A DNA stretch of 64,000 nucleotides from Arthrobacter sp. MYb23 (GTDB lineage: Bacteria; Actinomycetota; Actinomycetes; Actinomycetales; Micrococcaceae). Positions 8,901 through 17,007 of this stretch are shown here, piece by piece. The stretch is taken from the NCBI RefSeq assembly GCF_002979775.1, contig NZ_PCPR01000001.1, forward strand, positions 1-64,000, given 5' to 3'. The notes beneath the pieces were generated by a model, which worked only from the letters and a program-made list of their open reading frames with translations, had not been told where the DNA came from and ran no database searches. The position numbers were made by a program, and so were the translations under genes. Each line of letters begins with the position of its first letter. Positions within the stretch are counted from its first letter, which is position 1.

Positions 8901-10076
8901 CTGGTGGAGGTTTCCAAGCTGTGGCTCAAGTGCCTTCTCATTACGCATGATGGCCCTGACCAGCTGACCTTTGAGTTGCTGGGGGGTGGTGCCATTTCCG
9001 GGCCGGAAGAGCATTGACTCCAGGCCCAGCGATTCAAGGTGGCCGGAAAGTCCTCCAAGGCTGGATTGCCTGTCTCCCACCACCAGCACGGACTTGCCTT
9101 CGCTGACCAACGCACCGATGGCGTTGATTGCGGTTTGCGTCTGCCCGCTTCCGGGCGGGGTACTGACAACAAGCGAATCCCCGGCGCGGACGGCGTCCAC
9201 CACATACTGCTGATCCGTATCAGCATCGAGCAAAAGAAGCTCGTCAGCCGGATCCCGCAGGTCCAGGCTGGGGAACCTGCCCGCCTTGATCGGCTCCGGC
9301 TCAATGTCGCCACCGTTGGCGGCAGTGGAGAGGGCCGCCACCGTGGGGTTGTTCATGTTGATCCATGGGTCATCAAGGTTGCCTGAGAGGTCAGCCAGCG
9401 TGGTGACCAGCAGGTTGAACTCCACCTCGGCACCATGAATCGGCTGAATCAGCGTGGACAAACGGTCCAAGACCGGCTGGGGATCCAGCCGGGCAGTGTT
9501 GTAGGCCATGCGTGCCACAGCGTTAACGTCAAAGACGATGCCATGAACAGTCTTTAGATGGCGCACCAAGGCAGGGTTCATTCGTGCTTGCTCGGTGAGC
9601 TGAAGCTCAAAGTCGTCTTCGCCCGGCCTGACGGTAAGGACGATGGAGGTCAGCATCACCGGTGCGGAAACGCGTTGGGGCTTGCCGCCAACGGCAGAGG
9701 TCCACACCACGGTCCCGGCGGACAGATAGCCTGCCTCGATGCCGCGGTCATTGCTGAGCTCGAAGATTTTGGATCGGATGTTGCGGGCCGCCCGGGCCGC
9801 CACCAGATACTGCTGGCGATCCCTGATGAGCGTGGACAGCCGTGTTCGCCGGCCTGCGAGCAACTGCGCCAGCCCGGAGGGGTGGGCGTTGCTGAGATCG
9901 ATGGCGCCTTCAGGCGTCTTGACGAAGCGCAGCATTGTGTCTGCCCCGGTAACGGGTTTGAGACCAGACAGCCATTTGCGGAGCTCTTCGGAGCCCTCTT
10001 CCTGGCCTTGACCTACTGACACGACTTCTGCCTTCTTTTCTGTACTAGCTTTAGACGCCTTGGACCATACCGGCAT
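5922..10076 (-). CDS. DUF4011 - SF1 helicase-like - Vsr/MTES-type nuclease protein (degenerate ATPase)
   Basis: 1384 residues from the preferred ATG (a longer reading from 10148 adds 24). Order of parts: a DUF4011-like N-terminus (about 30-150, RKWLSGLKP...LSNDRGIEAGYLSAG); an SF1/AAA_11 helicase core whose Walker A reads TPPGSGQTQTA, with Gln312 where Lys is expected; a long helical insert (about 370-820); a Walker B region VVIIDAEST (Asp844) in place of the usual DEAS; and a motif VI region ALAMTRARRSM (about 1080). Then follows a PD-(D/E)xK-like domain (about 1165-1270) with LDIAAA, AIESDG and MGWRYMSLW. Known DUF4011-helicase-Vsr proteins include anti-phage factors (the Hhe type, from memory). 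The acidic tail is disordered. TACCCT seven bases before the ATG supports this start. Loss of the Walker lysine argues against normal ATP hydrolysis. Confidence 0.75.
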   Translation of the reverse strand: MPVWSKASKASTEKKAEVVSVGQGQEEGSEELRKWLSGLKPVTGADTMLRFVKTPEGAIDLSNAHPSGLAQLLAGRRTRLSTLIRDRQQYLVAARAARNIRSKIFELSNDRGIEAGYLSAGTVVWTSAVGGKPQRVSAPVMLTSIVLTVRPGEDDFELQLTEQARMNPALVRHLKTVHGIVFDVNAVARMAYNTARLDPQPVLDRLSTLIQPIHGAEVEFNLLVTTLADLSGNLDDPWINMNNPTVAALSTAANGGDIEPEPIKAGRFPSLDLRDPADELLLLDADTDQQYVVDAVRAGDSLVVSTPPGSGQTQTAINAIGALVSEGKSVLVVGDRQSSLGGLSGHLESLGLESMLFRPGNGTTPQQLKGQLVRAIMRNEKALEPQLGNLHQTLTGHRHALMDHVASLHNVRERWGCSPYQAMQSLAELTSIHPAPSTTVRLKRSVLDNIKDREELAGRLRRAAELGSFSRASTSSPWYGARLVTRKETEEAQQLARLAEEKLPVLRDRMKQVSDHAEIRLGETFTEWGAQLELLIAVRESLDKFTPDIFDRPVHDLISATASSAWRRERNLEMPSMQRSRLRRVAKEYVRPGVHIADLHSSLVLVQEQRALWAGYATTQRHPAVPSGLADLGSLYRELDGELRRLGDALKHTSDGGSLHGTPYLQLMERLERLVADTATLETLPERTLLIEEMREHGLGELLADLAAREVPAASVAAELDLAWWQSALEAMISGDDYLAMSDGDSLRRLEAEYRLADQAHIASGAARLRWQLAQKWRQGLLEHPRQAELLRALLKDGRVTLPALSAQAPDLVPLLVPVWSVSPYLLTGVLPAEQKFDAVVIIDAESTSLQAVLPAIARARQVVAFGDAKIAHARTFSVAVEPPVAGVASHENVDSAFKALARVLPTWQLNWVYRAVDEDLILQLSKNYYDGGLRRLPDGNSVTGLDRSIHVEYIPDGTGLPGADHEGVESVTAEVNRVVDLVFEHARLRPRTSLAVVTASLRHAARIGEAIRLQLPNHALLSSFFGAGAESFRVVDLERAQGLVRDHVIFSLGYGRTPHGRALHSFGPLSIEGGRNRFALAMTRARRSMHVLSCFRPEDLDLDRLAHGAVDFYELLDRELSGNSNLGTPASRAVASEQALGEDPLVADLGERLRARGARVWHLYDGVLDIAAAADPVHTIGREGAEIPTPVAIESDGTERYRRMSVRERSRLRPQLLERMGWRYMSLWTIEVFTDPSSCADRIGSYLGLENHIAQSASAHHGFLHADEEQLNPGNARSLLVDGTGDQFDREPHSDVHEAENAKEAPLMDQEIGTGDSAGQESGESATGNSAEDGADAKSTATKTGSNGILPTKAAEDDPRRWGDDSGYDHEQWLKEQKPPHWG

Positions 10077-10083
10077 ACTTTCG

Positions 10084-10089
10084 AGGGTA
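10084..10089 (-). promoter_or_regulatory. -10 box TACCCT of the helicase-nuclease gene
   Basis: TACCCT, seven-base spacer, ATG. It supports translation from 10076 rather than from the upstream ATG at 10148. Confidence 0.4.
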
Positions 10090-10165
10090 GCGGGTATCCT
10101 CGGACAGCTCGCTCCGCAACGCTGTTCCGCTGTGAAATTCGCCGTCATTTCACAGTTGCAGCATT

Positions 10166-10189
10166 CGTGGGATAAAAACTGATCCCACG
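10166..10189. repeat. 8-bp palindrome upstream of the helicase-nuclease gene
   Basis: CGTGGGAT and ATCCCACG are separated by AAAAACTG. It lies between the guaA terminator hairpin and the helicase gene and could be an operator or part of the termination region. Confidence 0.35.
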
Positions 10190-10199
10190 TTCAAGCACA

Positions 10200-10229
10200 G
10201 TGGCCGGCCTCCCGGAGGAGGCCGGCCAC
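10200..10229 (-). terminator. guaA terminator hairpin
   Basis: A 13-bp GC-rich stem (GTGGCCGGCCTCC with its complement) with a CGGA loop lies just past the guaA stop. There is no U-tract, so efficiency without Rho is uncertain. Confidence 0.65.
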
Positions 10230-10237
10230 TCAGAATG

Positions 10238-11827
10238 CTATTCCCACTCGATGGTTCCCGGCGGCTTGCTGGTGACGTCCAGCACCACGCGGTTAACTCC
10301 GTCCACCTCATTGGTGATCCTGTTGGAGATCCGGGCAAGCAGGTCATACGGCAACCGCGACCAGTCCGCTGTCATGGCGTCCTCGGAAGACACCGGACGC
10401 AGCACGATCGGGTGACCATAGGTACGGCCGTCACCCTGAACACCAACGCTGCGGACATCGGCCAGGAGGACAACCGGCATCTGCCAGACGTCGTTGTCCA
10501 ACCCTGCGGCCGTGAGCTCTGCACGGGCAATGGCGTCAGCCTTGCGCAGCAGGTCCAGGCGCTCCTTGGTCACTTCGCCCACGATCCGGATTCCCAGGCC
10601 GGGGCCTGGGAACGGCTGGCGGCCGACGATTTCCTGAGGCAGGCCGAGCTGGGCACCGACGGCGCGGACTTCGTCCTTGAACAGGGCCCGCAGGGGCTCG
10701 ACGAGCTCGAACTGCAGATCCTCGGGAAGACCACCCACGTTGTGGTGGCTCTTGATGTTTGCCGCACCTTCGCCGCCGCCTGATTCGACGACGTCCGGGT
10801 ACAGGGTGCCTTGGACGAGGAACTTGATCTTTTCACCCTCGGCAGCGGCTTGGGCGATGATGGCCCTCTCCGCTTCCTCGAAGGCACGGATAAATTCGCG
10901 GCCGATGATCTTGCGCTTGGTCTCCGGATCACTGACGCCGGCAAGAGCCGACTGGAAGCGTTCCTGCTCGTTGGCTACGTAGAGGTTGACGCCCGTGGCT
11001 GCAACGAAGTCGCGCTCTACCTGCTCGGCTTCACCTTCACGCAGGAGGCCGTGATCCACGAAGACACAGGTCAGCTGGTCACCAACAGCGCGCTGGACCA
11101 AAGCGGCAGCTACCGCGGAGTCGACACCACCGGAGAGGCCACAAATGACCTTGGAGTCCCCGATCTGCTGGCGGATACGATCCACCTGCTCTTCAAGGAT
11201 GTTGCCGGTGGTCCAGTTGGGGCTCAGGCCCGCTCCCTTGAAGAGGAAGTTCTCCAGGACGTGCTGGCCGTGGACGGAGTGCTTGACCTCGGGGTGCCAC
11301 TGGACACCGTAGAGGCGCTTCTCTTCATTAGCGAAGGCCGCTACCGGTGCGCCGGCAGTGGAGGCGAGCACTTCGAAGCCCTCAGGGGCTTCCTGAACGG
11401 AGTCACCGTGGCTCATCCAGGTGTTCTGGGAAGAAGGAACGCCATCCAGGATGGAGCGGGCATCGCCTACAACCAGCGCTTCGGTTGCGCCGTACTCCCG
11501 GAGACCCGTCTGGGCCACCTTGCCACCCAGGGCGTTGGCCATGGCCTGGAAGCCGTAGCAGATGCCGAAAACGGGCACCCCGGCTTCGAAGAGGTCAGCG
11601 CCAACGCTCGGGGCGCCCTCTGCGTACACGCTTGAGGGCCCTCCGGAGAGAATGATGGCTGCCGGGTTCTTGGCCAGAAGCTGCTCGGTGGTGAAGGTAT
11701 GCGGAACAATTTCCGAATACACATTCGCTTCGCGGACGCGGCGGGCAATCAGCTGCGCGTACTGGGCACCGTAGTCAACAACCAGCACCGGCTTCTGGGA
11801 AGTTTGGGGTGCGGTGGGAGTAGTCAC
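10238..11827 (-). CDS. guaA: GMP synthase (glutamine-hydrolysing)
   Basis: 529 residues, full length. Converts XMP to GMP with glutamine and ATP, after GuaB. The N-terminal class I amidotransferase has [20 protein letters not shown] at about 14-33 and nucleophile Cys in GICYGFQAM. The ATP-pyrophosphatase P-loop is [12 protein letters not shown] (about 233-244), and the C-terminal dimerisation domain ends in the typical [12 protein letters not shown] start with TAGTCT six bases upstream, so leaderless. In this window guaA, guaB3 and guaB all lie on the minus strand but are separated by unrelated genes. Confidence 0.97.
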   Translation of the reverse strand: MTTPTAPQTSQKPVLVVDYGAQYAQLIARRVREANVYSEIVPHTFTTEQLLAKNPAAIILSGGPSSVYAEGAPSVGADLFEAGVPVFGICYGFQAMANALGGKVAQTGLREYGATEALVVGDARSILDGVPSSQNTWMSHGDSVQEAPEGFEVLASTAGAPVAAFANEEKRLYGVQWHPEVKHSVHGQHVLENFLFKGAGLSPNWTTGNILEEQVDRIRQQIGDSKVICGLSGGVDSAVAAALVQRAVGDQLTCVFVDHGLLREGEAEQVERDFVAATGVNLYVANEQERFQSALAGVSDPETKRKIIGREFIRAFEEAERAIIAQAAAEGEKIKFLVQGTLYPDVVESGGGEGAANIKSHHNVGGLPEDLQFELVEPLRALFKDEVRAVGAQLGLPQEIVGRQPFPGPGLGIRIVGEVTKERLDLLRKADAIARAELTAAGLDNDVWQMPVVLLADVRSVGVQGDGRTYGHPIVLRPVSSEDAMTADWSRLPYDLLARISNRITNEVDGVNRVVLDVTSKPPGTIEWE

Positions 11828-11833
11828 CAGACA

Positions 11834-11839
11834 AGACTA
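11834..11839 (-). promoter_or_regulatory. -10 box TAGTCT of guaA
   Basis: TAGTCT, six-base spacer, GTG; no ribosome-binding site. Confidence 0.5.
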
Positions 11840-11932
11840 CTTTGCCGGGCTGCCCGGGCGCACGTTGACGAAGGCGTCCAAAGCCCAAAACGGCCCCGCC
11901 GTTAGGCATCTCACATCTGGACGCCGCAGGTT

Positions 11933-12433
11933 CTAGTAGCGCTTGAACGCCTGCGGATTGGCTGCGAGTTCCGCTTCCACCTGAGCATGGAATTTCTTCT
12001 CCACGATGAAGGACAGCAACGGGACGACTCCACCGAGCGCCAAAAGGACCATCTTGGAGAAAGGCCAGCGCATGAGCGACCACAGGCGGAAGTTGGAAAC
12101 CAGGTAGACCACGTACATCCAACCGTGCACAATCAGCACCGAGGTTGAGATGTTGAAGCCGCCAATGACTCCCTTGGGTTCGGATTCAGCAAAGCCAAAG
12201 CCAAACGGCTGGCCCGTAACAGCATTCGTGCCACCAGCGAAGAGCGAGACGCCGAAGCCGTAGCGGGCGATCAATTCCGCGCACAGCAGGAGCAGCATGG
12301 CGCCTGTGAGGTACGCCATGACTTTGTAGAACTTCAACGCCGAACGGATTTGTGCTTCCGTCCCGCCGAAGCGCCTCTTCTTTGGCTTGGGTCCGGATTG
12401 TTCGGGCTGGATAGCCGGTTTTGGCTCAATCAT
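11933..12433 (-). CDS. DUF3817-family integral membrane protein
   Basis: 166 residues. A basic N-terminus is followed by the DUF3817 pattern: a helix from FYKVMAYLTGAMLLLLCAEL (about 35-54), then VIGGFNISTSVLIVHGWMYV and VYLVSNFRLWSLMRWPFSKM, and a last helix (VLLALGGVVPLLSFIVEKKF). Function of the family is unknown. Its ATG overlaps the stop of the SURF1 gene by four bases (ATGA), so the two are translationally coupled, a frequent actinobacterial pair. Confidence 0.8.
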   Translation of the reverse strand: MIEPKPAIQPEQSGPKPKKRRFGGTEAQIRSALKFYKVMAYLTGAMLLLLCAELIARYGFGVSLFAGGTNAVTGQPFGFGFAESEPKGVIGGFNISTSVLIVHGWMYVVYLVSNFRLWSLMRWPFSKMVLLALGGVVPLLSFIVEKKFHAQVEAELAANPQAFKRY

Positions 12434-13287
12434 TGCTGCACCTTTTGTTCTGGCTCTGGGCTGGTGGGTTCTGTGGTTGCCTCGGGGTGGCCGTCATCGT
12501 CGAACTCGTCATCCTCGTCCTCGTCTTCCTCAAGGTCGCGCCGGTAGTCGTCCTTCACCAGCCGCCACCAGATGAAGATCGAGAAGCCGGCGAAGACTAC
12601 CCATTCCACTGCATAGAAGAGGTTCAGCCAGTTGACCTGCTCTGCAGGGGGCTGCGGCGGGATGTTGAGCGCCTTGACGTCGTCTCCGAGGGGAAGCGTG
12701 ACGCCGCCCGAAACTTCAGACGTCGCTGCGATGAAGCCTTGGTAACTGGACACTTCCCACGTGTTGATGAGCTCCGCCGCTGAGACAGCGGACGCCCGGC
12801 CTGGACCGGCGTCGACGTTTGGAACCGGCGCTTCAGACGGGATGAGGCGACCGGTCAGCGTGATGGTTCCCGACGGCGGCGGGCCGGCTTGGGCGGCGTC
12901 GGCCACCCAGCCGCGGGCCACCGGGATCCAGGTTTGTGGCGAGGCACCAGCGCCCTTGAGCGCGGGGGCGTCGTTGACGGCAAAGGCCGAGACGATCCAG
13001 AAGCCTTTTTGGTTGTTGTAAAGGCGGCCCTCAACGAGGACCTGCTTCTGGGGATCGTAGGTTCCCGTGGCGGTGACCATCTGGTCCGAGACCGAACCGG
13101 GAAAGAACTGGCCCGGCTGGAGGACATCCACCAGCGGTTTTACTTCTTCAATGCTGGACGGCGCCGGGGGCTCATGTTGGGCAGACCGGCTGAGCTGCCA
13201 TTGGCTGAGCAGCACAAACACCCCGGACAACAGAAGCGCAAAGACCAGTCCTGCGATCCAGCGGGGTTTCAACGCGGTTTTCAACAC
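12430..13287 (-). CDS. SURF1-family cytochrome oxidase biogenesis protein
   Basis: 285 residues. Two transmembrane helices bracket the extracytoplasmic SURF1 domain: about 11-31 (WIAGLVFALLLSGVFVLLSQ) and about 225-243 (NLFYAVEWVVFAGFSIFIWW). SURF1 signatures LSQWQLSR, VEGRLYNNQKGFWIVSAF and WIPVARGW are present. The C-terminal tail is strongly acidic. The family helps assemble haem-copper oxidase. It starts with GTG. Confidence 0.85.
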   Translation of the reverse strand: MLKTALKPRWIAGLVFALLLSGVFVLLSQWQLSRSAQHEPPAPSSIEEVKPLVDVLQPGQFFPGSVSDQMVTATGTYDPQKQVLVEGRLYNNQKGFWIVSAFAVNDAPALKGAGASPQTWIPVARGWVADAAQAGPPPSGTITLTGRLIPSEAPVPNVDAGPGRASAVSAAELINTWEVSSYQGFIAATSEVSGGVTLPLGDDVKALNIPPQPPAEQVNWLNLFYAVEWVVFAGFSIFIWWRLVKDDYRRDLEEDEDEDDEFDDDGHPEATTEPTSPEPEQKVQQ

Positions 13288-13351
13288 CCCTTAACCGTAC
13301 TTCGTCCGGCTGTAGAACAACGAAACGAGGCGGAAGCGGCTTCGATCACCG

Positions 13352-13840
13352 TTAGTGGTCGAAGAACACCAGGCTGGAGTTGATGAGTTCGGAAATGACC
13401 TCGGTATCGTGCGCCCGGCGCAGAGACTCCCGGAACGACTCCTTTGACAGCGAACGGGCCAACGTGGCCAGGACCTCGAGGTGGTCGGAGAAGGAACTGG
13501 CGGGCGTGGCGATGAGTAGGACCAAGGTTGCCGGACCGTCAGTGGCGCCGAAGTCCAGGGCATGGCCGAATTTGGTCACACCTACCGCTATGGAGATTCT
13601 GTCCACGAATTCGCTGCGGGCATGCGGAAGGCCGATGCCACCCGGTAGGCCGGTGGCTAGCTGGTGCTCCCGCGAATGCACTTGCTCCAGGAAGCCCTCA
13701 AGGTTGGAAATCCTGCCGGCTGCGTAGAGCCTGTGAGCCAGTTGAGCTGCGGCATCGATCTTGTCCCGGGCAACAAGTTCAAGGATGACCGTATCCGGGG
13801 TTGTCAGTTCCGCGTCGTACCGGTCGAGTGGTTCAGCCAA
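13352..13840 (-). CDS. Orphan PTS EIIA component, fructose type
   Basis: 162 residues. PTS_EIIA_2 fold: the phosphorylated histidine lies in GGIGLPHARSEFV (about 67-79), followed by VLLIATPASSFSDHLEVLA. The domain would accept phosphate from HPr and pass it to an EIIB. No EIIB, EIIC or HPr gene is nearby, so this copy either serves a transporter encoded elsewhere or is regulatory. The start is TTG, supported by GGAGGG eight bases upstream. Next to glpD, a gene often under PTS control. Confidence 0.85.
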   Translation of the reverse strand: MAEPLDRYDAELTTPDTVILELVARDKIDAAAQLAHRLYAAGRISNLEGFLEQVHSREHQLATGLPGGIGLPHARSEFVDRISIAVGVTKFGHALDFGATDGPATLVLLIATPASSFSDHLEVLATLARSLSKESFRESLRRAHDTEVISELINSSLVFFDH

Positions 13841-13887
13841 GTTATGTTCCCTCCGTGTGGCCTGCCGGCCTCAGTCCCTTGAGCTGG

Positions 13888-15642
13888 TCAGCGAAGGGGA
13901 ACGATGTCATCCACTCCCATGCGCGCAGCATCGGCCGATTCGTCATCGGGTTGCTGCTGACTAAGCCGTTCAGCTTCCACACGCGCCAGGTAGTGCTTGA
14001 TTTCGCTTTCGCGCTGAGTCTCGCTCCAGCCAAGGATTTCTCCCATCAGCTTAGCTACTACGGGCGCTGCCGACACACCGCGGTCCCATGCCTCGATGGA
14101 GATCCGGGTGCGGCGGGTCAGGACATCGTCAACGTGCCGTGCGCCCTCATGGGTTGTTGCATAAACAACTTCTGCGGCCAAATAGTCATCGGCTCCGGGG
14201 AGGGGCTCCCCCAATTCCGGCCGGGCGGCGATGATCTCCAGGACTTCCGGAGTCATGGATCCGAAGCGGTTGAGCAGATGCTCCACCCGGGCCACGTGAA
14301 CTCCGGACTGTTCTGCTAACCTGCTGCGTCGGTTCCAGGCAGCTTTGAATCCCTCTGCTCCGAGGAGCGGAATGGTTTCTGTACAGCTGGATGGCACGCG
14401 TTCGTCCATGGCCCTGGTTGCCTCGTCGACGGCATCTTTGGCCATGACGCGGTAGGTGGTGTACTTCCCGCCGGCCACCACAACGAGCCCCGGCACCGGA
14501 TGCGCCACCACATGTTCGCGGGACAACTTGGCAGTGGAGTCGTTGTCCCCCGCCAGCAGAGGCCGGAGGCCTGCGTACACACCTTCCACATCCTCGCGGG
14601 TCAGCGGGCGCTTGAGAACCTTGTTGACATGCTCCAGAACGTAGTCGATGTCCTTGCTGGAAGCCGCCGGGTGGGCCTTGTCCAGCGTCCAATCCGTATC
14701 CGTAGTGCCGATAATCCAGTGCCGGCCCCAGGGGATCACAAAGAGCACTGACTTTTCGGTGCGGAGAATCAGCCCGACGGTGGACTGGAACCGGTCCCGT
14801 GGCACCACAAGGTGGATTCCCTTGGATGCACGAACCTTGAGCTGGCCGCGGTCCGTGACCATGGCCTGCGTTTCATCGGTCCACACGCCGGTGGCGTTGA
14901 CCACTTGCTTCGCCCTTATTTCGAAGACGCTTCCGTCCTCTTGGTTCTCTACCTTGGCCCCGACAACGCGTTCCCCTTCACGGAGGAAATCCACCACTCG
15001 GACGCGATTCGCGGCATGGGCTCCGTAGTGGGCCGCGGTCCTGACGACGTTGACCACCAAACGGGCATCGTCCACCTGGGCGTCGTAGTAACGGATGGAA
15101 CCTACGAAGGCATCTTCTTTGAGGCTTGGAGCCGCGCGGAGGGTTCCGCGACGGAACAGGTGTTTGTGCATGGGGACGCCCCGGCTATTGCCGGAGGTCA
15201 GACCCAACGTGTCATAGAGCATGATTCCCGCGCCCACGTAAGGGCGCTCCCAGATACGGCGCGTCAGCGGGTACAGGAAGGGGACAGGCCGCACCAAGTG
15301 CGGAGCGATTCGCTGGATCAGCAGCCCCCGCTCTTGAAGGGCTTCCTGCACTAAGCCGAAATCGAGCATCTCCAGGTACCGCAGTCCACCGTGGATGAGT
15401 TTTGAGGATCGGGACGAAGTGCCCGACGACCAGTCCCGGGCCTCCACGATCCCGACCGTCAGTCCACGGGTGACGGCATCCAGGGCCGCACCGGCGCCCA
15501 CCACGCCGCCTCCGACAATCAGGATGTCCAGCTCTTTGCCCGGCTGGGCAGTGGCCTTCAGGACTTCGATTGACGCGGCGCGGGATTCCGGGCTCAGTGC
15601 TCCCGGTGAAGTTCCCTGCGGACCGCCTGCGACATTGCTCAT
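13888..15642 (-). CDS. glpD: Glycerol-3-phosphate dehydrogenase (FAD, aerobic)
   Basis: 584 residues. Oxidises glycerol-3-phosphate to dihydroxyacetone phosphate at the membrane and passes electrons to quinone. FAD-binding LDILIVGGGVVGAGAALDA (about 39-57), VEARDWSSGTSSRSSKLIHG with GLRYLEM, and the C-terminal DAO domain are all in place. The ATG at 15642 is preferred over one seven codons upstream because GAGGAGGGG lies six bases before it. No glpF/glpK is adjacent. Confidence 0.95.
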   Translation of the reverse strand: MSNVAGGPQGTSPGALSPESRAASIEVLKATAQPGKELDILIVGGGVVGAGAALDAVTRGLTVGIVEARDWSSGTSSRSSKLIHGGLRYLEMLDFGLVQEALQERGLLIQRIAPHLVRPVPFLYPLTRRIWERPYVGAGIMLYDTLGLTSGNSRGVPMHKHLFRRGTLRAAPSLKEDAFVGSIRYYDAQVDDARLVVNVVRTAAHYGAHAANRVRVVDFLREGERVVGAKVENQEDGSVFEIRAKQVVNATGVWTDETQAMVTDRGQLKVRASKGIHLVVPRDRFQSTVGLILRTEKSVLFVIPWGRHWIIGTTDTDWTLDKAHPAASSKDIDYVLEHVNKVLKRPLTREDVEGVYAGLRPLLAGDNDSTAKLSREHVVAHPVPGLVVVAGGKYTTYRVMAKDAVDEATRAMDERVPSSCTETIPLLGAEGFKAAWNRRSRLAEQSGVHVARVEHLLNRFGSMTPEVLEIIAARPELGEPLPGADDYLAAEVVYATTHEGARHVDDVLTRRTRISIEAWDRGVSAAPVVAKLMGEILGWSETQRESEIKHYLARVEAERLSQQQPDDESADAARMGVDDIVPLR

Positions 15643-15723
15643 CGGACCCCTCCTCAAACGCAACAGCTTGGTAGTCCCCTACCCTACTTGCTGCTTGCCA
15701 CGTTGGGCAGGGCCGCCGGAGGC

Positions 15724-16857
15724 CTAGCCCAGGTACGGCGAGACGACGACGTCCACCCGTTGGAATTCCTTCAGGTCTGAATAGCCTGTGGTCGCCATCG
15801 AGCGGCGCAGGGCACCAATCAGGTTCGACGTTCCATCGGTGTGGTGGCCAGGACCGAACAGGACCTCTTCCAGCGGACCAACGGTACCCACGTTGACGCG
15901 GTCACCACGCGGAGACTCAAGGTGGTGGGCTTCAGGACCCCAGTGCCAGCCACGGCCAGGGGCTTCTTCGGCGCGGGCAAGGGCGCTGCCGAGCATGACG
16001 GCGTCGGCGCCCATGGCGATGGCCTTGACGATGTCGCCGGAGCTGCCCATGCCGCCGTCGGCAATAACGTGGACGTAACGTCCCCCGGACTCATCCATGT
16101 AGTCACGGCGGGCGGCAGCGACGTCAGAGATGGCCGAAGCCATGGGCGAGTGGATGCCGAGGGCACGGCGTGTAGTGGATGTGGCGCCACCACCGAATCC
16201 GACCAGGACGCCGGCCGCGCCCGTTCGCATCAAGTGGAGGGCAGGGGTATAACCGGCTGCGCCACCGACGATGACGGGAACATCGAGTTCGTAAATGAAC
16301 TGCTTGAGGTTCAGCGGTTCGTGGTTCTTGGAGACATGCTCGGCAGAGACGGTGGTGCCACGGATAACGAAGATGTCGACGCCGGCTGCCACTACGGTCT
16401 TGTAGTGCTCTTGGGTGCGCTGCGGAGTGAGCGACCCGGCGACAGTCACACCCGCGGCGCGGATCTCGGCCAACCGGGAGCTGATGAGTTCCGGCTGCAC
16501 GGGAGCCTGGTACAGGTCCTGCATGCGCCGCGTAACGGCTGGGCTGCTGGTTTCATCAGCCAGAGCGGCGATCTCGTCGAGGACCTTCTGCGGGTCCTCG
16601 TACCGGGTCCACAGTCCTTCGAGGTCCAGGACGCCTAGGCCACCCAGGCGCCCCAACGCGATGGCGGACTCCGGTGACATCACCGAATCCATCGGCGCCG
16701 CGATGACAGGCATGTCGAATTTGTAGGCGTCGATCTGCCAGGAGACAGAGACGTCCTTCGGGTCACGCGTCCGGCGGTTCGGAACAATCGCGATGTCATC
16801 CAGGGAGTAGGCACGACGCCCACGCTTGCCACGGCCAATCTCAATCTCGTAAGTCAC
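15724..16857 (-). CDS. guaB3: GuaB3-family IMP dehydrogenase-related protein
   Basis: 377 residues, a TIM barrel without the CBS pair of true IMP dehydrogenase. Family signature RRAYSLDDIAIVPNRRTRDP near the N-terminus, VIAAPMDSVMSP (about 51-62) and HVIADGGMGSSGDIVKAI. In IMP dehydrogenase the loop GSICTTR carries the catalytic Cys; the equivalent here is GATSTTR, with Ser227 in the Cys position. Cyanobacterial GuaB3 is reported to be an active IMP dehydrogenase, while the role of the actinobacterial form is unknown. GTG start six bases after TAAAGT (leaderless). Confidence 0.9.
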   Translation of the reverse strand: MTYEIEIGRGKRGRRAYSLDDIAIVPNRRTRDPKDVSVSWQIDAYKFDMPVIAAPMDSVMSPESAIALGRLGGLGVLDLEGLWTRYEDPQKVLDEIAALADETSSPAVTRRMQDLYQAPVQPELISSRLAEIRAAGVTVAGSLTPQRTQEHYKTVVAAGVDIFVIRGTTVSAEHVSKNHEPLNLKQFIYELDVPVIVGGAAGYTPALHLMRTGAAGVLVGFGGGATSTTRRALGIHSPMASAISDVAAARRDYMDESGGRYVHVIADGGMGSSGDIVKAIAMGADAVMLGSALARAEEAPGRGWHWGPEAHHLESPRGDRVNVGTVGPLEEVLFGPGHHTDGTSNLIGALRRSMATTGYSDLKEFQRVDVVVSPYLG

Positions 16858-16863
16858 GGCTCT

Positions 16864-16869
16864 ACTTTA
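16864..16869 (-). promoter_or_regulatory. -10 box TAAAGT of guaB3
   Basis: TAAAGT, six-base spacer, GTG; no ribosome-binding site. Confidence 0.5.
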
Positions 16870-17007
16870 CTTGACCCCTCCCGGAACCCCGCTTCGCGCC
16901 GCGCGTTGCCCCCGGGAGCTTTCCACATGGGCAGGAATCCCCATGGCAGAACGCAGGACTTATCCGATAGCCTGCGAAACCATACGCACATCTTGCAAGG
17001 GGGAACC

